Source: Pseudomonadota bacterium (lineage in GTDB: Bacteria; Pseudomonadota; Gammaproteobacteria; Burkholderiales; Rhodocyclaceae). From it: a DNA stretch of 64,000 nt. A program made the translations under genes and the position numbers. The stretch spans positions 62,001 through 126,000 of the forward strand of contig JAGTRW010000003.1 in the NCBI GenBank assembly GCA_018262095.1. The letters are read 5' to 3'. Positions within the stretch are counted from its first letter, which is position 1, and each line of letters begins with the position of its first letter. A model generated the notes under the pieces. The model saw only the letters and a program-made list of their open reading frames with translations, made no database searches and was not told the DNA's origin. Of the stretch, positions 28,264-37,539 are shown piece by piece.

Positions 28264-29168
28264 GGCTGATCGCCGTTCCACAGCCACGCCGCGCCGCGAA
28301 CGCCCGACGAGTCGCCGTGCTGGTTGTGGGCGAGCCGCGTGCGCACCTGGTCGGAAAAGATGTACTCGCCCCACAGCGCCGGAACCGCGGTGTAGAGGCT
28401 CTCGATGTTGGAGAGCCCGCCGCCGAGAACGATCACCTGCGGGTCGACGATGTTGATCACCTGCGCCAGCGCTTTGGCGAGCCGGCGCTGATAGCGCGAG
28501 AGCGTCGCCGCGCAGTGCGCGTCGCCGGCTTCGGCGCGCGTCGCGATCTGCTTGGCGGTCAGCAACTCGCCGCCGTGGCGCGCGTGATCGGCGGCGAGGC
28601 TGGGTCCGGACAGCCAGGTTTCGACGCAGCCCTGGCGTCCGCAATAGCAGCGCGGCGGCGTGAGCGTCTCCTCGTCAGGGTAGGGCAGGGGATTGTGTCC
28701 CCATTCGCCGGCAATGCGATTGGCGCCAGTGAGCACCCGCTCACGCACCACGATGGCGCCGCCGACGCCGGTTCCCAGGATGACGCCGAAGACGATTTCC
28801 TGGCCTTGCCCGGCGCCGTCGATCGCCTCGGACAGCGCAAAACAGTTGGCGTCGTTGGCGACGCGGATCTCGCGCCCGAGCAGCTTCTGCAGGTCGCCGC
28901 GCAACGCTTTGCCGTTCAGGCAGACCGAGCTCGCGTTCTTGATCAGAGCGCTGCCCGCCGACTCGGCGCCGGGAATCCCGACGCCGACGCTGCCGCGTTC
29001 GCCAAGCTCGCTGTCGACCGCGTCGACCAGCGCTCCGATCGTCGCCAGCGTCGCCGCGTAGTCGCCCTGCGGCGTCGGCACGCGCCGGCGCAGCCGTTGA
29101 TTGCCGGTTTCGTCGAGCGCGACGATCTCGATTTTCGTTCCGCCGAGGTCGACGCCGATTCGCCACAT
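28260..29168 (-). CDS. ROK family sugar kinase (glucokinase/N-acetylglucosamine kinase/fructokinase type)
   Basis: The 302-residue protein has the phosphate-1 loop GVDLGGTKIE, the catalytic NDANCFALSEA segment, the second phosphate loop GVILGTGVGGAIV and the ROK zinc motif CYCGRQGCVETW, preceded by GEWGH. These fit NagK and Mak-like enzymes that phosphorylate hexoses or N-acetylglucosamine with ATP. ATG 29168 is the chosen start; the frame is open further upstream to 29372. It overlaps the MFS gene and probably feeds the product of that transporter and of the GH31 enzyme into metabolism. Confidence 0.9.
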   Translation of the reverse strand: MWRIGVDLGGTKIEIVALDETGNQRLRRRVPTPQGDYAATLATIGALVDAVDSELGERGSVGVGIPGAESAGSALIKNASSVCLNGKALRGDLQKLLGREIRVANDANCFALSEAIDGAGQGQEIVFGVILGTGVGGAIVVRERVLTGANRIAGEWGHNPLPYPDEETLTPPRCYCGRQGCVETWLSGPSLAADHARHGGELLTAKQIATRAEAGDAHCAATLSRYQRRLAKALAQVINIVDPQVIVLGGGLSNIESLYTAVPALWGEYIFSDQVRTRLAHNQHGDSSGVRGAAWLWNGDQP

Positions 29169-29416
29169 GGTGTTATTTCCAAAATTTGGTGGCAGCGATT
29201 GTCTCACGACGAGTGGCCGCCCTGGCCCATGCCGCGCGGGTGTAGAATCGATCGGGCGCTTTACCGCCGCCGCAAGGCCGGCCTGCAGGGCGCGTGCAAA
29301 GGTCATCCCGGGGCACCTGCCCGGGAACGCCAGGAAATTCGCCGGGCTTCCGGCATGGTCTGCCAGGATCACCGCTGGATGCGGCTTCCCGGCCGATTCA
29401 ACCTTAAAGCTCAGTT

Positions 29417-29572
29417 AACCACAACGAACATGCCGCGAAGCTAATCCCGTGGGGCAACGATCACGAAGAAAAGACAATTACCTGCAACGTATTGATGAAT
29501 CACCCAGAAGGTGAGCCACAGAAACCTCCAAAAATTGAGGATCTTCGTTGTGTCCGTTGTGTCGTTGTGGTT
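29417..29572. repeat. dispersed element with terminal inverted repeats, copy 1
   Basis: AACCACAACGA at the left end (29417-29427) is exactly inverted at the right end (29562-29572, TCGTTGTGGTT). The right arm continues inward as direct repeats of an octamer of the type CGTTGTGT. The segment CATGCCGCGAAGCTAATCCC inside the left arm also occurs, nearly unchanged, in reverse in copy 3. The element fills most of the gap (29169-29618) between the divergent ROK kinase and the DUF1840 gene; nothing else is evident in that gap. Confidence 0.7.
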
Positions 29573-29618
29573 CGAACTGCGGTTTCTAGGTTCAAACGAA
29601 AATCAAGGAGGCGTCATT

Positions 29619-29984
29619 ATGCTGGTCAAACTGACTTCGAGTACGAGCGGCGAGATGATCATGTTCGCCAAGCACGCGCGCCGCCTGTTCGAGATCATCG
29701 GCAAGGAGTGCACGGCGCGCGGCGTGTTCACCGCCGAGCAGCTGGCGCCGGCGATCGCCAGCCTGCACGCCGCCGTCGACGAGGACAAGCTCGCCGCCAA
29801 GCGTCACGCGGAAGACGAGCCGCAAGCCGAAGACGAACCGCTCGAAAAGGACGAGAGCGGCGCCGACCACCAGGCCGACGCGCAGATCAGCCTGGCGCAG
29901 CGCGCGCAGCCGCTGATCAATCTGATGGAATGGACGGCCAAGGAGAAGGGTTTCATCCTCTGGCAAGCCGATAAGGACTTCTGA
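29619..29984 (+). CDS. DUF1840 family protein
   Basis: This small acidic protein of 121 residues begins MLVKLTSSTSGEMIMFAKHA and contains ARGVFTAEQLAPAIASLHAAV, the pattern of the DUF1840 family found in betaproteobacteria. The C-terminal part is rich in Asp and Glu and ends with LINLMEWTAKEKGFILWQ. The ATG at 29619 has a perfect AAGGAGG; earlier in-frame codons lie within the upstream repeat element and are not used. Function unknown. Confidence 0.85.
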   Translation: MLVKLTSSTSGEMIMFAKHARRLFEIIGKECTARGVFTAEQLAPAIASLHAAVDEDKLAAKRHAEDEPQAEDEPLEKDESGADHQADAQISLAQRAQPLINLMEWTAKEKGFILWQADKDF

Positions 29985-30003
29985 TCGCCTCGCCAGGCGG
30001 CGT

Positions 30004-31413
30004 TCACAGCACCTGATTGACCAGCCGATCGGCGCGCACGCGCGCCAGCCGCCGGATCAGCCGTTGCACCGGCAGCGGGTAGCTATCGACGGCGTCGAGC
30101 GCGCTATGGTGGTTGAGCCGCTGGCTGTGCACCATGATCCGTTCGAGCTCGGCGCGCTGCTGGTCGGCCAGCAGGTGCTGCGGGTCGTGGATCAGCAAGC
30201 CGTTTTCGAGGTCGAGGCGCCAGGCGCGCGGATTGATATTGTTGCCGGTCAAGAGCGCGTAATCGTCGTCGATCAACAGCCCCTTGAGGTGGAAGCTGTT
30301 GTCGCCGTCGCGCCACAACTGGACGTTGAGCCGCCCGGCGGCGATCGCGTCCTGGTGCGTCTTGCAGAAGCGGCGCAGGTTGGTTTCGTAGAGGTAGGGC
30401 AGCGCGCCGATGGCCTTGAACGGCTCGTCGGGCGGGATGTAGAAATCGTTGGCGGTCTTGTCGCCGAGAACGATGGTGACGCGGCAGCCGGCCTTGATCC
30501 GCGCGTCGAGCGCGCGGCGGATCGGCCCCGGCAGGTTGAAGTACGGCGTGAACATCGTCAGCGCTTGGCGCGCGCGGCTGATCAGCTGCACCAGCGTCGA
30601 ATTGAGTTCGTTGTCGCGCGCGCCCAGGCCGACGAGCGGCGTGATGCCGACTTCGCCGGCCTTGATCGTCGCCGGCACGAACTGATAACGCGCTTTGCCC
30701 AGCACGCGGCGAAAGCGAACGATGGCGTCGCGGATTTCCGGCGTCTTGGGCACCGTTTCGGTATCGAGCGGCAGCACCGCCGGGTTGCCTTGCAGCACGC
30801 CGGTGAGCAGTCCGGCCAGGCTGTCGGCGAGCGGCGCACTGTCGATCAGCTGGTAGCGGTCGAGCCGGTAGCGCTGGTGCCGGTGCAGGTAGACGTCGTT
30901 GAGACTGGCGCCGCTGTAGAGCACGCTGCCGTCGATGATCAGTCCCTTGAGGTGCATCACGCCCATGACTTCGCGCCGCTGCACCGCGACGCCGTAGATC
31001 GGCACGCCCGGCCCGAGCCGCTGCGCCATTTGCCGGTAGAGCGCCGAGTTGCCGTCTGAGCGCGCCTTGCCGATCAGGCCGCGCTGGGCGCGATGCCAGT
31101 CGACGAAGACCGCGATTTCGAGCTGCGGCTGCGCCGCCTTGGCGGCGTAGAGCGCGGCGAGCAGTTCGCGGCCGGCGTCGTCGTCCTGCAGGTAGAGCGT
31201 CGGGATCAGGATGCGCTGGCGCGCCTCAGCGATCAACGTGAGCAAGGTTTGACGGAAAGCGGCCGGGCTTTCGAGCGTGCTGATGCTGGCGGCGGGAACC
31301 GCGATGCACGGCCGGCCGGCGAGCGCCGGTCGGTCGTGGGCGCGGGCGCGCCAGCGTCGCCACGCCGAGGCGAAGCCGGAGGTTCTTGAAATCGGAGCGA
31401 GAGAGGAATCCAC
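30004..31413 (-). CDS. pssA: CDP-diacylglycerol-serine O-phosphatidyltransferase (PLD type)
   Basis: The protein of 469 residues resembles E. coli PssA along its whole length, for example FVDWHRAQRG, SGASLNDVYLH, IVLGDKTANDFYIP, and NPRAWRLDLENGLLIHDP. The two phospholipase-D motifs are HLKGLIIDG and HLKGLLIDD. It makes phosphatidylserine, the precursor of phosphatidylethanolamine, at the inner membrane surface. The start is a GTG at 31413 and the N-terminus is about 18 residues longer than in E. coli. Confidence 0.93.
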   Translation of the reverse strand: MDSSLAPISRTSGFASAWRRWRARAHDRPALAGRPCIAVPAASISTLESPAAFRQTLLTLIAEARQRILIPTLYLQDDDAGRELLAALYAAKAAQPQLEIAVFVDWHRAQRGLIGKARSDGNSALYRQMAQRLGPGVPIYGVAVQRREVMGVMHLKGLIIDGSVLYSGASLNDVYLHRHQRYRLDRYQLIDSAPLADSLAGLLTGVLQGNPAVLPLDTETVPKTPEIRDAIVRFRRVLGKARYQFVPATIKAGEVGITPLVGLGARDNELNSTLVQLISRARQALTMFTPYFNLPGPIRRALDARIKAGCRVTIVLGDKTANDFYIPPDEPFKAIGALPYLYETNLRRFCKTHQDAIAAGRLNVQLWRDGDNSFHLKGLLIDDDYALLTGNNINPRAWRLDLENGLLIHDPQHLLADQQRAELERIMVHSQRLNHHSALDAVDSYPLPVQRLIRRLARVRADRLVNQVL

Positions 31414-31565
31414 GGGGAGGGATTATACCGGCAGGCGCCGTCTGCCGCTGTTTGGCGATTTTTCGGCAGCGCGGCGAGCGCCTTGTCGCGGCGTCGTGAT
31501 AAGGTGCTCCTTGGTCGGCGGGCTGATTTCGCGCCTGCCGCTGCTGGCTCGGGAGTGATGACTGG

Positions 31566-32369
31566 ATGCGTCGCCAACTGCATTGCCTTGATCGTCCTGC
31601 GGCGCTCGACCGCGGCTATCCGCCCTTGCTCTTCGTGCACGGCGGCTATACCAGTTCGGCGTGCTGGGACGTGAACTTCCTGCCTTTTTTCGCGCAGCGC
31701 GGCTATCCCTGTTACGCCGTCGACCTCTCGGGGCACGGTCTGAGCGCGGGACGCGCGAAGCTCGACGACTTCGGCATTGACGATTACGCTGCCGACGTCG
31801 GCCAGGTCGTCGCCGGACTGCCCGCCGCGCCGGTACTGATCGGGCACTCGATGGGCGCGATCGTCGTGGCGCGCTATCTCGAAAGCGCCTCGGCGCGCGC
31901 GGTGGTGATGATGGCGCCGGTGCCGCCGACCGGAATCGCGGCGTCGGGCGTTCAATTGGCCTGGCGTCAGCCGCTCTTCCTGGCCGAAGCGGAGCGCGCG
32001 CTGCGCGGCGAATACACCGCCCAGACGATCCGCGTGTTGCGCGAAGTCTATTTTTCGCCCGACGTCAGCGATGAGCCGTTCGCGCTATTCCAATCGATGC
32101 TGCAGGACGAGTCGAAGCGCGCGATCGCCGATCTGCTGGCGCTGGCGTTGCGTCTGCCGGGCAACAAACCGAAGATTCCGGCGCTGGTGATCGGCGGCGA
32201 ACTCGACGCGCTGTTCCCCGCCAATCGGCTCTACATGACGGCGACCGGCTGGAACGGCGAAACCTGCGTGATTGCGCGCGCCGGCCACATGCTGATGATG
32301 GACCCGCAGTGGCGTGCAAGCGCCGAAAAGATCGACGACTGGCTCGGCGTGCGCCTGGGCCTCAATTGA
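31566..32369 (+). CDS. alpha/beta hydrolase
   Basis: A 267-residue alpha/beta hydrolase with an oxyanion loop LLFVHGGYTSS, nucleophile elbow IGHSMGA, acid Asp in GGELDALFP and catalytic His in RAGHMLMMDP. No signal peptide. It is ten bases upstream of mobB. Substrate is not predictable; such proteins include esterases, lipases and haloperoxidase-like enzymes. Confidence 0.85.
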   Translation: MRRQLHCLDRPAALDRGYPPLLFVHGGYTSSACWDVNFLPFFAQRGYPCYAVDLSGHGLSAGRAKLDDFGIDDYAADVGQVVAGLPAAPVLIGHSMGAIVVARYLESASARAVVMMAPVPPTGIAASGVQLAWRQPLFLAEAERALRGEYTAQTIRVLREVYFSPDVSDEPFALFQSMLQDESKRAIADLLALALRLPGNKPKIPALVIGGELDALFPANRLYMTATGWNGETCVIARAGHMLMMDPQWRASAEKIDDWLGVRLGLN

Positions 32370-32379
32370 GAAAAACACC

Positions 32380-32913
32380 ATGAATTCTGAAAACTGCGCA
32401 GCGCCGCCGGTGATCATCTTCGTCGGCCATTCGGGGTCGGGCAAGACGACGCTGATCGAGCAGTTGCTGCCCGAACTCACCCGCCGCGGCCTGCGCCTGG
32501 CGACCATCAAGCACGCGCATCACCGTGTCGCGCTCGACCAGCCGGGCAAGGACAGCTGGCGCTACAAGCAGGCCGGCGCGGCGATCAGCATGCTGGTGAC
32601 CGCCGACGCTCTGCAGCTCGTCGCCGACGCCGTCGATCGGCGCGAACCGGCGCAACTCGCGCAGCGCTTCCTGGGCGAAGTCGACCTCGTTCTCGCCGAG
32701 GGTTTCTCGCACGCCGCCGGCGTCAAGATCGAGATCCTGCGCAGCGAATGCGCAAAGCCGCCGCGCTGCGCGATCGAAGACGGGCTGATCGCGATGGTCA
32801 CCGACATCGGCGAAATCTACCCCGAGCTGCCGCATTTCGCGCTCGACGATATCGCTGGACTCGCCGACTTCGTCGTCGTAGCGGCAGGACTCGCCGGACT
32901 TGGCGCGCGATGA
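32380..32913 (+). CDS. mobB: molybdopterin-guanine dinucleotide biosynthesis adaptor MobB
   Basis: A 177-residue P-loop protein with Walker A GHSGSGKTTL and the MobB pattern ATIKHAHH followed by DSWRYKQAGA and DLVLAEGF. It supports MobA in attaching GMP to molybdopterin. ATG 32380 was chosen because it gives the usual short leader before the P-loop. The stop overlaps the mobA start (ATGA). Confidence 0.92.
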   Translation: MNSENCAAPPVIIFVGHSGSGKTTLIEQLLPELTRRGLRLATIKHAHHRVALDQPGKDSWRYKQAGAAISMLVTADALQLVADAVDRREPAQLAQRFLGEVDLVLAEGFSHAAGVKIEILRSECAKPPRCAIEDGLIAMVTDIGEIYPELPHFALDDIAGLADFVVVAAGLAGLGAR

Positions 32914-33506
32914 TCGATGATTGCACGGCGGTCGTCATGGCCGGCGGGCGGTCGCGGCGAATGGGCTGCGACAAGGCGACGCTGCTGCTCGGCGAGCGCA
33001 CGCTGCTGCAGCGCGTGGTCGATAGCGTGCAGCCGCTCTTCGCCGAGCTGCGCGTCAGCGTGCGCGCGCCGCGCGCCGACCTTCCCTGGCCGCAGATCTG
33101 CGACCGACACCAGGACGCCGGGCCGCTCGCCGGGCTGTGCGCCGCGCTCGAAGACGCGAGCACGCCGTGGATCTTCGCGCTGGCGACCGACATGCCCTTC
33201 GTCAAGCCGGCGCTGATCGAGCTGCTGGCGCAGCGGCGCGCCGGCTGCGCCGCGGTGGTGCCGGTGGTCGGCGGCCATCCGCAGCCGCTCGCCGCGTTCT
33301 ACTCGGCGAGTTGCCTGGCTACGGTTCGCGCGCTGCTCGACGAAACGCACGGCAAGCGCAGCCTGCGCGCCGCGCTCGATCGGCTCGACGTCTGTTACGT
33401 CGATGAATCGCAGCTGCTCGCCGCCGACCCCGAATTGCGCAGTTTCTTCGACCTCGACACGCCGCAGGACCTGATCGAGGCGATCCGCAGCGCGGGCGGG
33501 AAATAG
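32910..33506 (+). CDS. mobA: molybdenum cofactor guanylyltransferase MobA
   Basis: The 198-residue nucleotidyltransferase has the GTP-binding N-terminus VVMAGGRSRRMGCDKATL, followed by HQDAGPLAGL and ALATDMPFVKP with the metal-binding Asp. It converts Mo-molybdopterin and GTP to bis-MGD precursor for molybdoenzymes. It overlaps mobB by four bases, so both are co-translated. Confidence 0.94.
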   Translation: MIDDCTAVVMAGGRSRRMGCDKATLLLGERTLLQRVVDSVQPLFAELRVSVRAPRADLPWPQICDRHQDAGPLAGLCAALEDASTPWIFALATDMPFVKPALIELLAQRRAGCAAVVPVVGGHPQPLAAFYSASCLATVRALLDETHGKRSLRAALDRLDVCYVDESQLLAADPELRSFFDLDTPQDLIEAIRSAGGK

Positions 33507-33522
33507 GCCGCGGCGGCCAGCG

Positions 33523-34656
33523 TCAGGCGGCGGCGACGCGGTTGCGGCCAGCCGCCTTGGCCTGGTAGAGCGCGGCGTCGGAAGCGGCGAGCAGCTCCGA
33601 CCAGTGCGCCTGGCCCGCTGTCCGCTCGGCGACGCCGATGCTGACCGATACCTTGAGCAAGCCTTTCTTGGTGGCGATCACTGTTTCTTCAACGCCGCAG
33701 CGCAGGCGCTCGGCGACCGTCAGCGCCTGTTCGACCGTGGTGTTGGGCAGCAGCGCAATGAATTCCTCGCCGCCGTAGCGGCACCAGATATCGTCGGCGC
33801 GCAACGCCGCCTGCGCCGCGTTGGAGACTTCGACCAGGGTGGCGTCGCCGGTCTGGTGGCCGTGCTGGTCGTTGAACTCCTTGAAGTGGTCGATATCGAC
33901 CGTCAGCACCGCAAAGGGATCGCTACGGCGGACGCTGCGCGACCATTCGCGGTTGACGAACTCGTCGAAAGCGCGACGATTGAAAGCGCCGGTCAGCATG
34001 TCGTGACGCGCCTGATCGTTGATTTTTCGCTGCAGGCTCTGCGACGTCTGCAGCGCGAGCAGCATGACGATCATCGGGAAAGCGAACATCGACGCGGCGA
34101 CCAGAAAAACCGCGGGCGGCGCCAGTCCGAAAACGGCGCTTGCCATCCGCCACAGGCAGGCGATCGCCAGGAAAGTGAGCAGCGCCGCCACCCAGCGGAA
34201 GGTGACGACGCGGCCGGCGTCGGCAAGCTTCCAGCAGGCGTGGGCGGCGTAGAGGTCGAAAAAAGCGAAGACCAGATTCTGCGTCATCACCTGCGCCGCA
34301 TGATTCGGCGACACCAGGCTATTCCACGCCGCCGAGCCGACCGCCAGCGTGCAGATGGCGAGCCCCAGCTTGAGCGGCGGCTGCTTGCCTGCGGCGCGCA
34401 CGATGCCGTAGTCGAAAATCATCCAGCCGGGCAGCACCAGCGCGCTCGACAACACTTCGGATACCCACACCGGCGCGATATCGCGCAGGCCGAAGCAGAA
34501 CAGGCCGAGGCCGGAGATCAACGCGGCGACCGCCCAGTCGCGCGCCGGAGGATAGTTGTGCTGAACGCGCCACAGATAGATCAGCACCGCCGCCAGGCCA
34601 ATGCGGATGCCGACATAAACGAAGACCATCGTGCGCAGGTCGAGAAGGGGCGTCAT
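33523..34656 (-). CDS. diguanylate cyclase (GGDEF) with N-terminal membrane sensor
   Basis: The first 205 residues contain about six or seven hydrophobic helices, a MASE-like membrane sensory region. The GGDEF domain follows: LTVDIDHFKEFND, then the active site GGEEF (295-299). A product-inhibition RxxD site (RADD, 286-289) lies five residues before it, so feedback control should work. It makes c-di-GMP, for which a riboswitch is present near 53.5 kb. It is divergent from purT. Confidence 0.92.
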   Translation of the reverse strand: MTPLLDLRTMVFVYVGIRIGLAAVLIYLWRVQHNYPPARDWAVAALISGLGLFCFGLRDIAPVWVSEVLSSALVLPGWMIFDYGIVRAAGKQPPLKLGLAICTLAVGSAAWNSLVSPNHAAQVMTQNLVFAFFDLYAAHACWKLADAGRVVTFRWVAALLTFLAIACLWRMASAVFGLAPPAVFLVAASMFAFPMIVMLLALQTSQSLQRKINDQARHDMLTGAFNRRAFDEFVNREWSRSVRRSDPFAVLTVDIDHFKEFNDQHGHQTGDATLVEVSNAAQAALRADDIWCRYGGEEFIALLPNTTVEQALTVAERLRCGVEETVIATKKGLLKVSVSIGVAERTAGQAHWSELLAASDAALYQAKAAGRNRVAAA

Positions 34657-34787
34657 TCAAGGTTCAAGGAGTGATCGAGCGCGAAGTGTACACTGCACTT
34701 TCGCGCGCCGGGGAGACAATGGCGCAGCAGGCGAGCGTCAAGCGCTGCTAAAATCGCTGTCCTTGCCTCCCGTTCAGGAATTTTCCG

Positions 34788-36023
34788 ATGCCCAGCATAG
34801 CCCAGCAGTCCCGTCAGAACCCGCTCGCCACCATCGGCACGCCGCTCAGCGCGTCGGCGACTCGCGTGATGTTGCTCGGCGCCGGCGAACTCGGCAAGGA
34901 AGTGATCATCGCGCTGCAGCGCCTGGGCGTCGAGACGATCGCCGTCGATCGCTACGCCGACGCGCCGGGAATGCAGGTCGCGCACCGCTCGCACGTGGTG
35001 TCGATGACCGACGGCGCGGCGCTGCGCGCAATCATCGAGGAAGAGCGCCCGCATCTCATCGTCCCCGAAATCGAGGCGATCGCCACCGACCTGCTGGTCG
35101 AAGTCGAGCGCGAAGGCCTCGCCGAAGTGATCCCGACGGCGCGCGCGACGCGGCTCACGATGAACCGCGAAGGAATCCGCCGACTGGTCGCCGAGGATCT
35201 TGGCCTGCCGACTTCGCCTTACGCTTTTGCCGGTTCGCAGGCCGAGCTGCAGGCGGCGATCGATGCTGGCATCGGTTACCCCTGCCTGGTCAAGCCGACC
35301 ATGTCGTCGTCGGGCAAAGGCCAGTCGCTGCTGCGCGGCCCGGCCGACGTCGCGACCGCCTGGGAATACGCCATGCAGGGCGGGCGCGTGGCGAGCAGCC
35401 GGATCATCGTCGAGGGCTTCGTCGATTTCGACTACGAAATCACGCTGCTCACCGTTCGCGCGATCGGCGCCGGCGGCGACGTCGAGACTTATTTCTGCGA
35501 GCCGGTCGGCCACCGCCAGGTCGACGGCGACTACGTCGAATCGTGGCAGCCGCAGCCGATGAGCGCGCTCGCGCTCGAACGCTCGCGCGCCATCGCCGGC
35601 GCGGTGACCGCCAACCTCGGCGGGCGCGGGCTGTTCGGCGTCGAGCTCTTCGTCAAGGGCGACGAGGTGTGGTTCAGTGAGGTCAGCCCGCGTCCGCACG
35701 ACACGGGTCTGGTGACGCTGGCGACGCAGCGCCTCTCCGAATTCGAACTGCACGCGCGCGCCATCCTGGGCCTGCCGGTCGACGTCACGCTGCGCTCGCC
35801 GGGTGCCTCGGCGGTGATTTACGGCGGACTCGAAGCGGCGGGAATCGCCTTCACCGGCGTCGCCGACGCGCTGCGCGTACCCACCAGCGACCTGCGCCTC
35901 TTCGGCAAGCCGCAGAGCTTCAAGAAGCGGCGCATGGGCGTCGCGGTGGCCAGCGGCGCCGACATCACCGAGGCGCGCAGCCGCGCGACGCTCGCCGCCA
36001 GCCGCGTCAAGCCGGTGGCTTGA
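34788..36023 (+). CDS. purT: formate-dependent GAR transformylase PurT
   Basis: The 411-residue ATP-grasp enzyme forms formyl-GAR from formate, ATP and glycinamide ribonucleotide in purine synthesis. Characteristic parts are [46 protein letters not shown] (ATP loop) and [13 protein letters not shown] with the metal-binding Glu. Length and start agree with known PurT proteins. The gene is followed by repeat copy 2. Confidence 0.96.
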   Translation: MPSIAQQSRQNPLATIGTPLSASATRVMLLGAGELGKEVIIALQRLGVETIAVDRYADAPGMQVAHRSHVVSMTDGAALRAIIEEERPHLIVPEIEAIATDLLVEVEREGLAEVIPTARATRLTMNREGIRRLVAEDLGLPTSPYAFAGSQAELQAAIDAGIGYPCLVKPTMSSSGKGQSLLRGPADVATAWEYAMQGGRVASSRIIVEGFVDFDYEITLLTVRAIGAGGDVETYFCEPVGHRQVDGDYVESWQPQPMSALALERSRAIAGAVTANLGGRGLFGVELFVKGDEVWFSEVSPRPHDTGLVTLATQRLSEFELHARAILGLPVDVTLRSPGASAVIYGGLEAAGIAFTGVADALRVPTSDLRLFGKPQSFKKRRMGVAVASGADITEARSRATLAASRVKPVA

Positions 36024-36041
36024 GCCCAACGACAAAATCGC

Positions 36042-36164
36042 TAACCACAACGACACAACGAGATACCTTGTGAAGGCGGTCTGTTGCTTCACCTGACGAG
36101 TGATCTATTGCTCTGGTGTGTAACTCGTTGCTTTTCGTTGTGCTCGTCGTGCCCGTTGTGGTTA
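36042..36164. repeat. dispersed element with terminal inverted repeats, copy 2
   Basis: TAACCACAACG (36042-36052) is inverted exactly as CGTTGTGGTTA (36154-36164). The arms contain further ACACAACG/CGTTGTG units. The element fills the gap between purT and the MATE gene. Its centre (CTGTTGCTTCACCTGACG...) resembles the reverse of the centre of copy 3. Confidence 0.7.
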
Positions 36165-36179
36165 ACGCATTTGAAAACC

Positions 36180-37535
36180 ATGCACCGTCTCCCCCGATTC
36201 TTGTCCGAAAGCCGTATCCTGTCCGCGCTGGCGCTGCCGATCATCGCCTCGCAGGTCGCCTATACGCTGCTCGGCCTGATCGACACGCTGATGGCCGGTC
36301 GCGCCGGCGCCGTCGAGCAGGCGGCGGTGGCGCTCGGCGTCGCCTTCTGGCTGCCGGCGTTCATCACGCTGATGAGCGTGGTGCAGGCGCTCAGCCCGTC
36401 GGTCGCCCATCACTTCGGCGCCGGCGACCACGCCGCCGTGGTCGAGGATACGCACCAGGGAATCTGGCTGGCCGGACTCGCCAGCCTGCTGCCGGTCGCG
36501 CTGATGCCGGGCGTCGCGCCGCTGATGGCCTGGGCGCAGATCGATCCGCTGCTGATCGGCAAGACCACGCTGTTTCTCTGGGGAATGATGGTCGGCCTGC
36601 CTGCCGCGATGATTTTCCGCGCCATCGCGTTTTACTCGGCGAGCATCAACCGGCCGCAGCCGATGATGTTCTTGGCCTTCGCCGGTCTGGGCGTCAACAC
36701 GCTGTTCAACTGGCTGCTGATCTGGGGCCACTGGGGTTTTCCGGCCTTGGGCGGCGCCGGCTGCGGCTGGGCGAGCGCGATCGGCATGTGGGTGGCGCTC
36801 GCCGCACTGGTCGCGTGGACCGCCTGGTCGCCCGAATATCGCGCCTGCTACCTCTGGCGCGGCTGGCGGGCGCCGCACTGGCTGATCCAGAAGCGCCTGC
36901 TCAAGATCGGCCTGCCGATGGGTGGCGCGGCGCTCGCCGAGGTCACTGCCTTCGCCAGCGTCGCAATTTTCGTCGGCCGCTTTGGCGCCGAGCAGATCGC
37001 CGCGCACCAGATCGCGCTCAACATCGCTTCGCTGCTGTTCATGTTGCCGATGGGGCTGGCCGCCGCGCTGACCATCCGCATCGGCCAGCAACTGGGCGCC
37101 GGCAATCCGCGCGCCGCGCGCTTTATCGCGTGGACCGGCGTCGCCATCGGGCTGCTCGTCGCAATGCTCTTGATGCTGCTGGTGCTGCTCGGCCGCGAGT
37201 TGATCGTCACGTTTTTCAGCCCCGACCCGTCGGTTCGCGAGGTCGCCGCCGGCTTGATGCTGTTCGCCGCGCTCTGGCAACTGGCCGACGCCACGCAGGT
37301 GCTGGCGATCGGCGCGCTACGCGGCTACCAGGTGACTTTCGGCCCGATGCTGGTGATGTTCGTCGCGTTCTGGCTGATCGGGCTGCCGCTTGGCGTTCGC
37401 CTCGGTTACCACGGCATCGGCAGCGTCCCGGCGCTGCAGGTCTACGGTTTCTGGACCGGCCTGGTGACGGCGCTGATCCTGGCCGCGATCGCCCTCGCGG
37501 CGTGGCTGCGGGTGGTCGCGCGCGAGCGCATCTAG
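36180..37535 (+). CDS. norM: MATE family multidrug efflux protein, NorM type
   Basis: A 451-residue protein with about twelve helices and two homologous halves. Typical parts are LALPIIASQVAYTLLGLIDTLMAGR near the N-terminus and GLPMGGAALAEVTAFASVAIFVGRFG at the start of the second half. NorM-type carriers export cationic drugs with sodium or protons. ATG 36180 is chosen over upstream codons because those lie in the repeat element. Confidence 0.9.
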   Translation: MHRLPRFLSESRILSALALPIIASQVAYTLLGLIDTLMAGRAGAVEQAAVALGVAFWLPAFITLMSVVQALSPSVAHHFGAGDHAAVVEDTHQGIWLAGLASLLPVALMPGVAPLMAWAQIDPLLIGKTTLFLWGMMVGLPAAMIFRAIAFYSASINRPQPMMFLAFAGLGVNTLFNWLLIWGHWGFPALGGAGCGWASAIGMWVALAALVAWTAWSPEYRACYLWRGWRAPHWLIQKRLLKIGLPMGGAALAEVTAFASVAIFVGRFGAEQIAAHQIALNIASLLFMLPMGLAAALTIRIGQQLGAGNPRAARFIAWTGVAIGLLVAMLLMLLVLLGRELIVTFFSPDPSVREVAAGLMLFAALWQLADATQVLAIGALRGYQVTFGPMLVMFVAFWLIGLPLGVRLGYHGIGSVPALQVYGFWTGLVTALILAAIALAAWLRVVARERI

Positions 37536-37539
37536 CCGT

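Noticed and set aside
34653-36092. 479-codon minus-strand frame antisense to purT
   Set aside because: Composition is typical of shadow frames and purT on the + strand is unambiguous.
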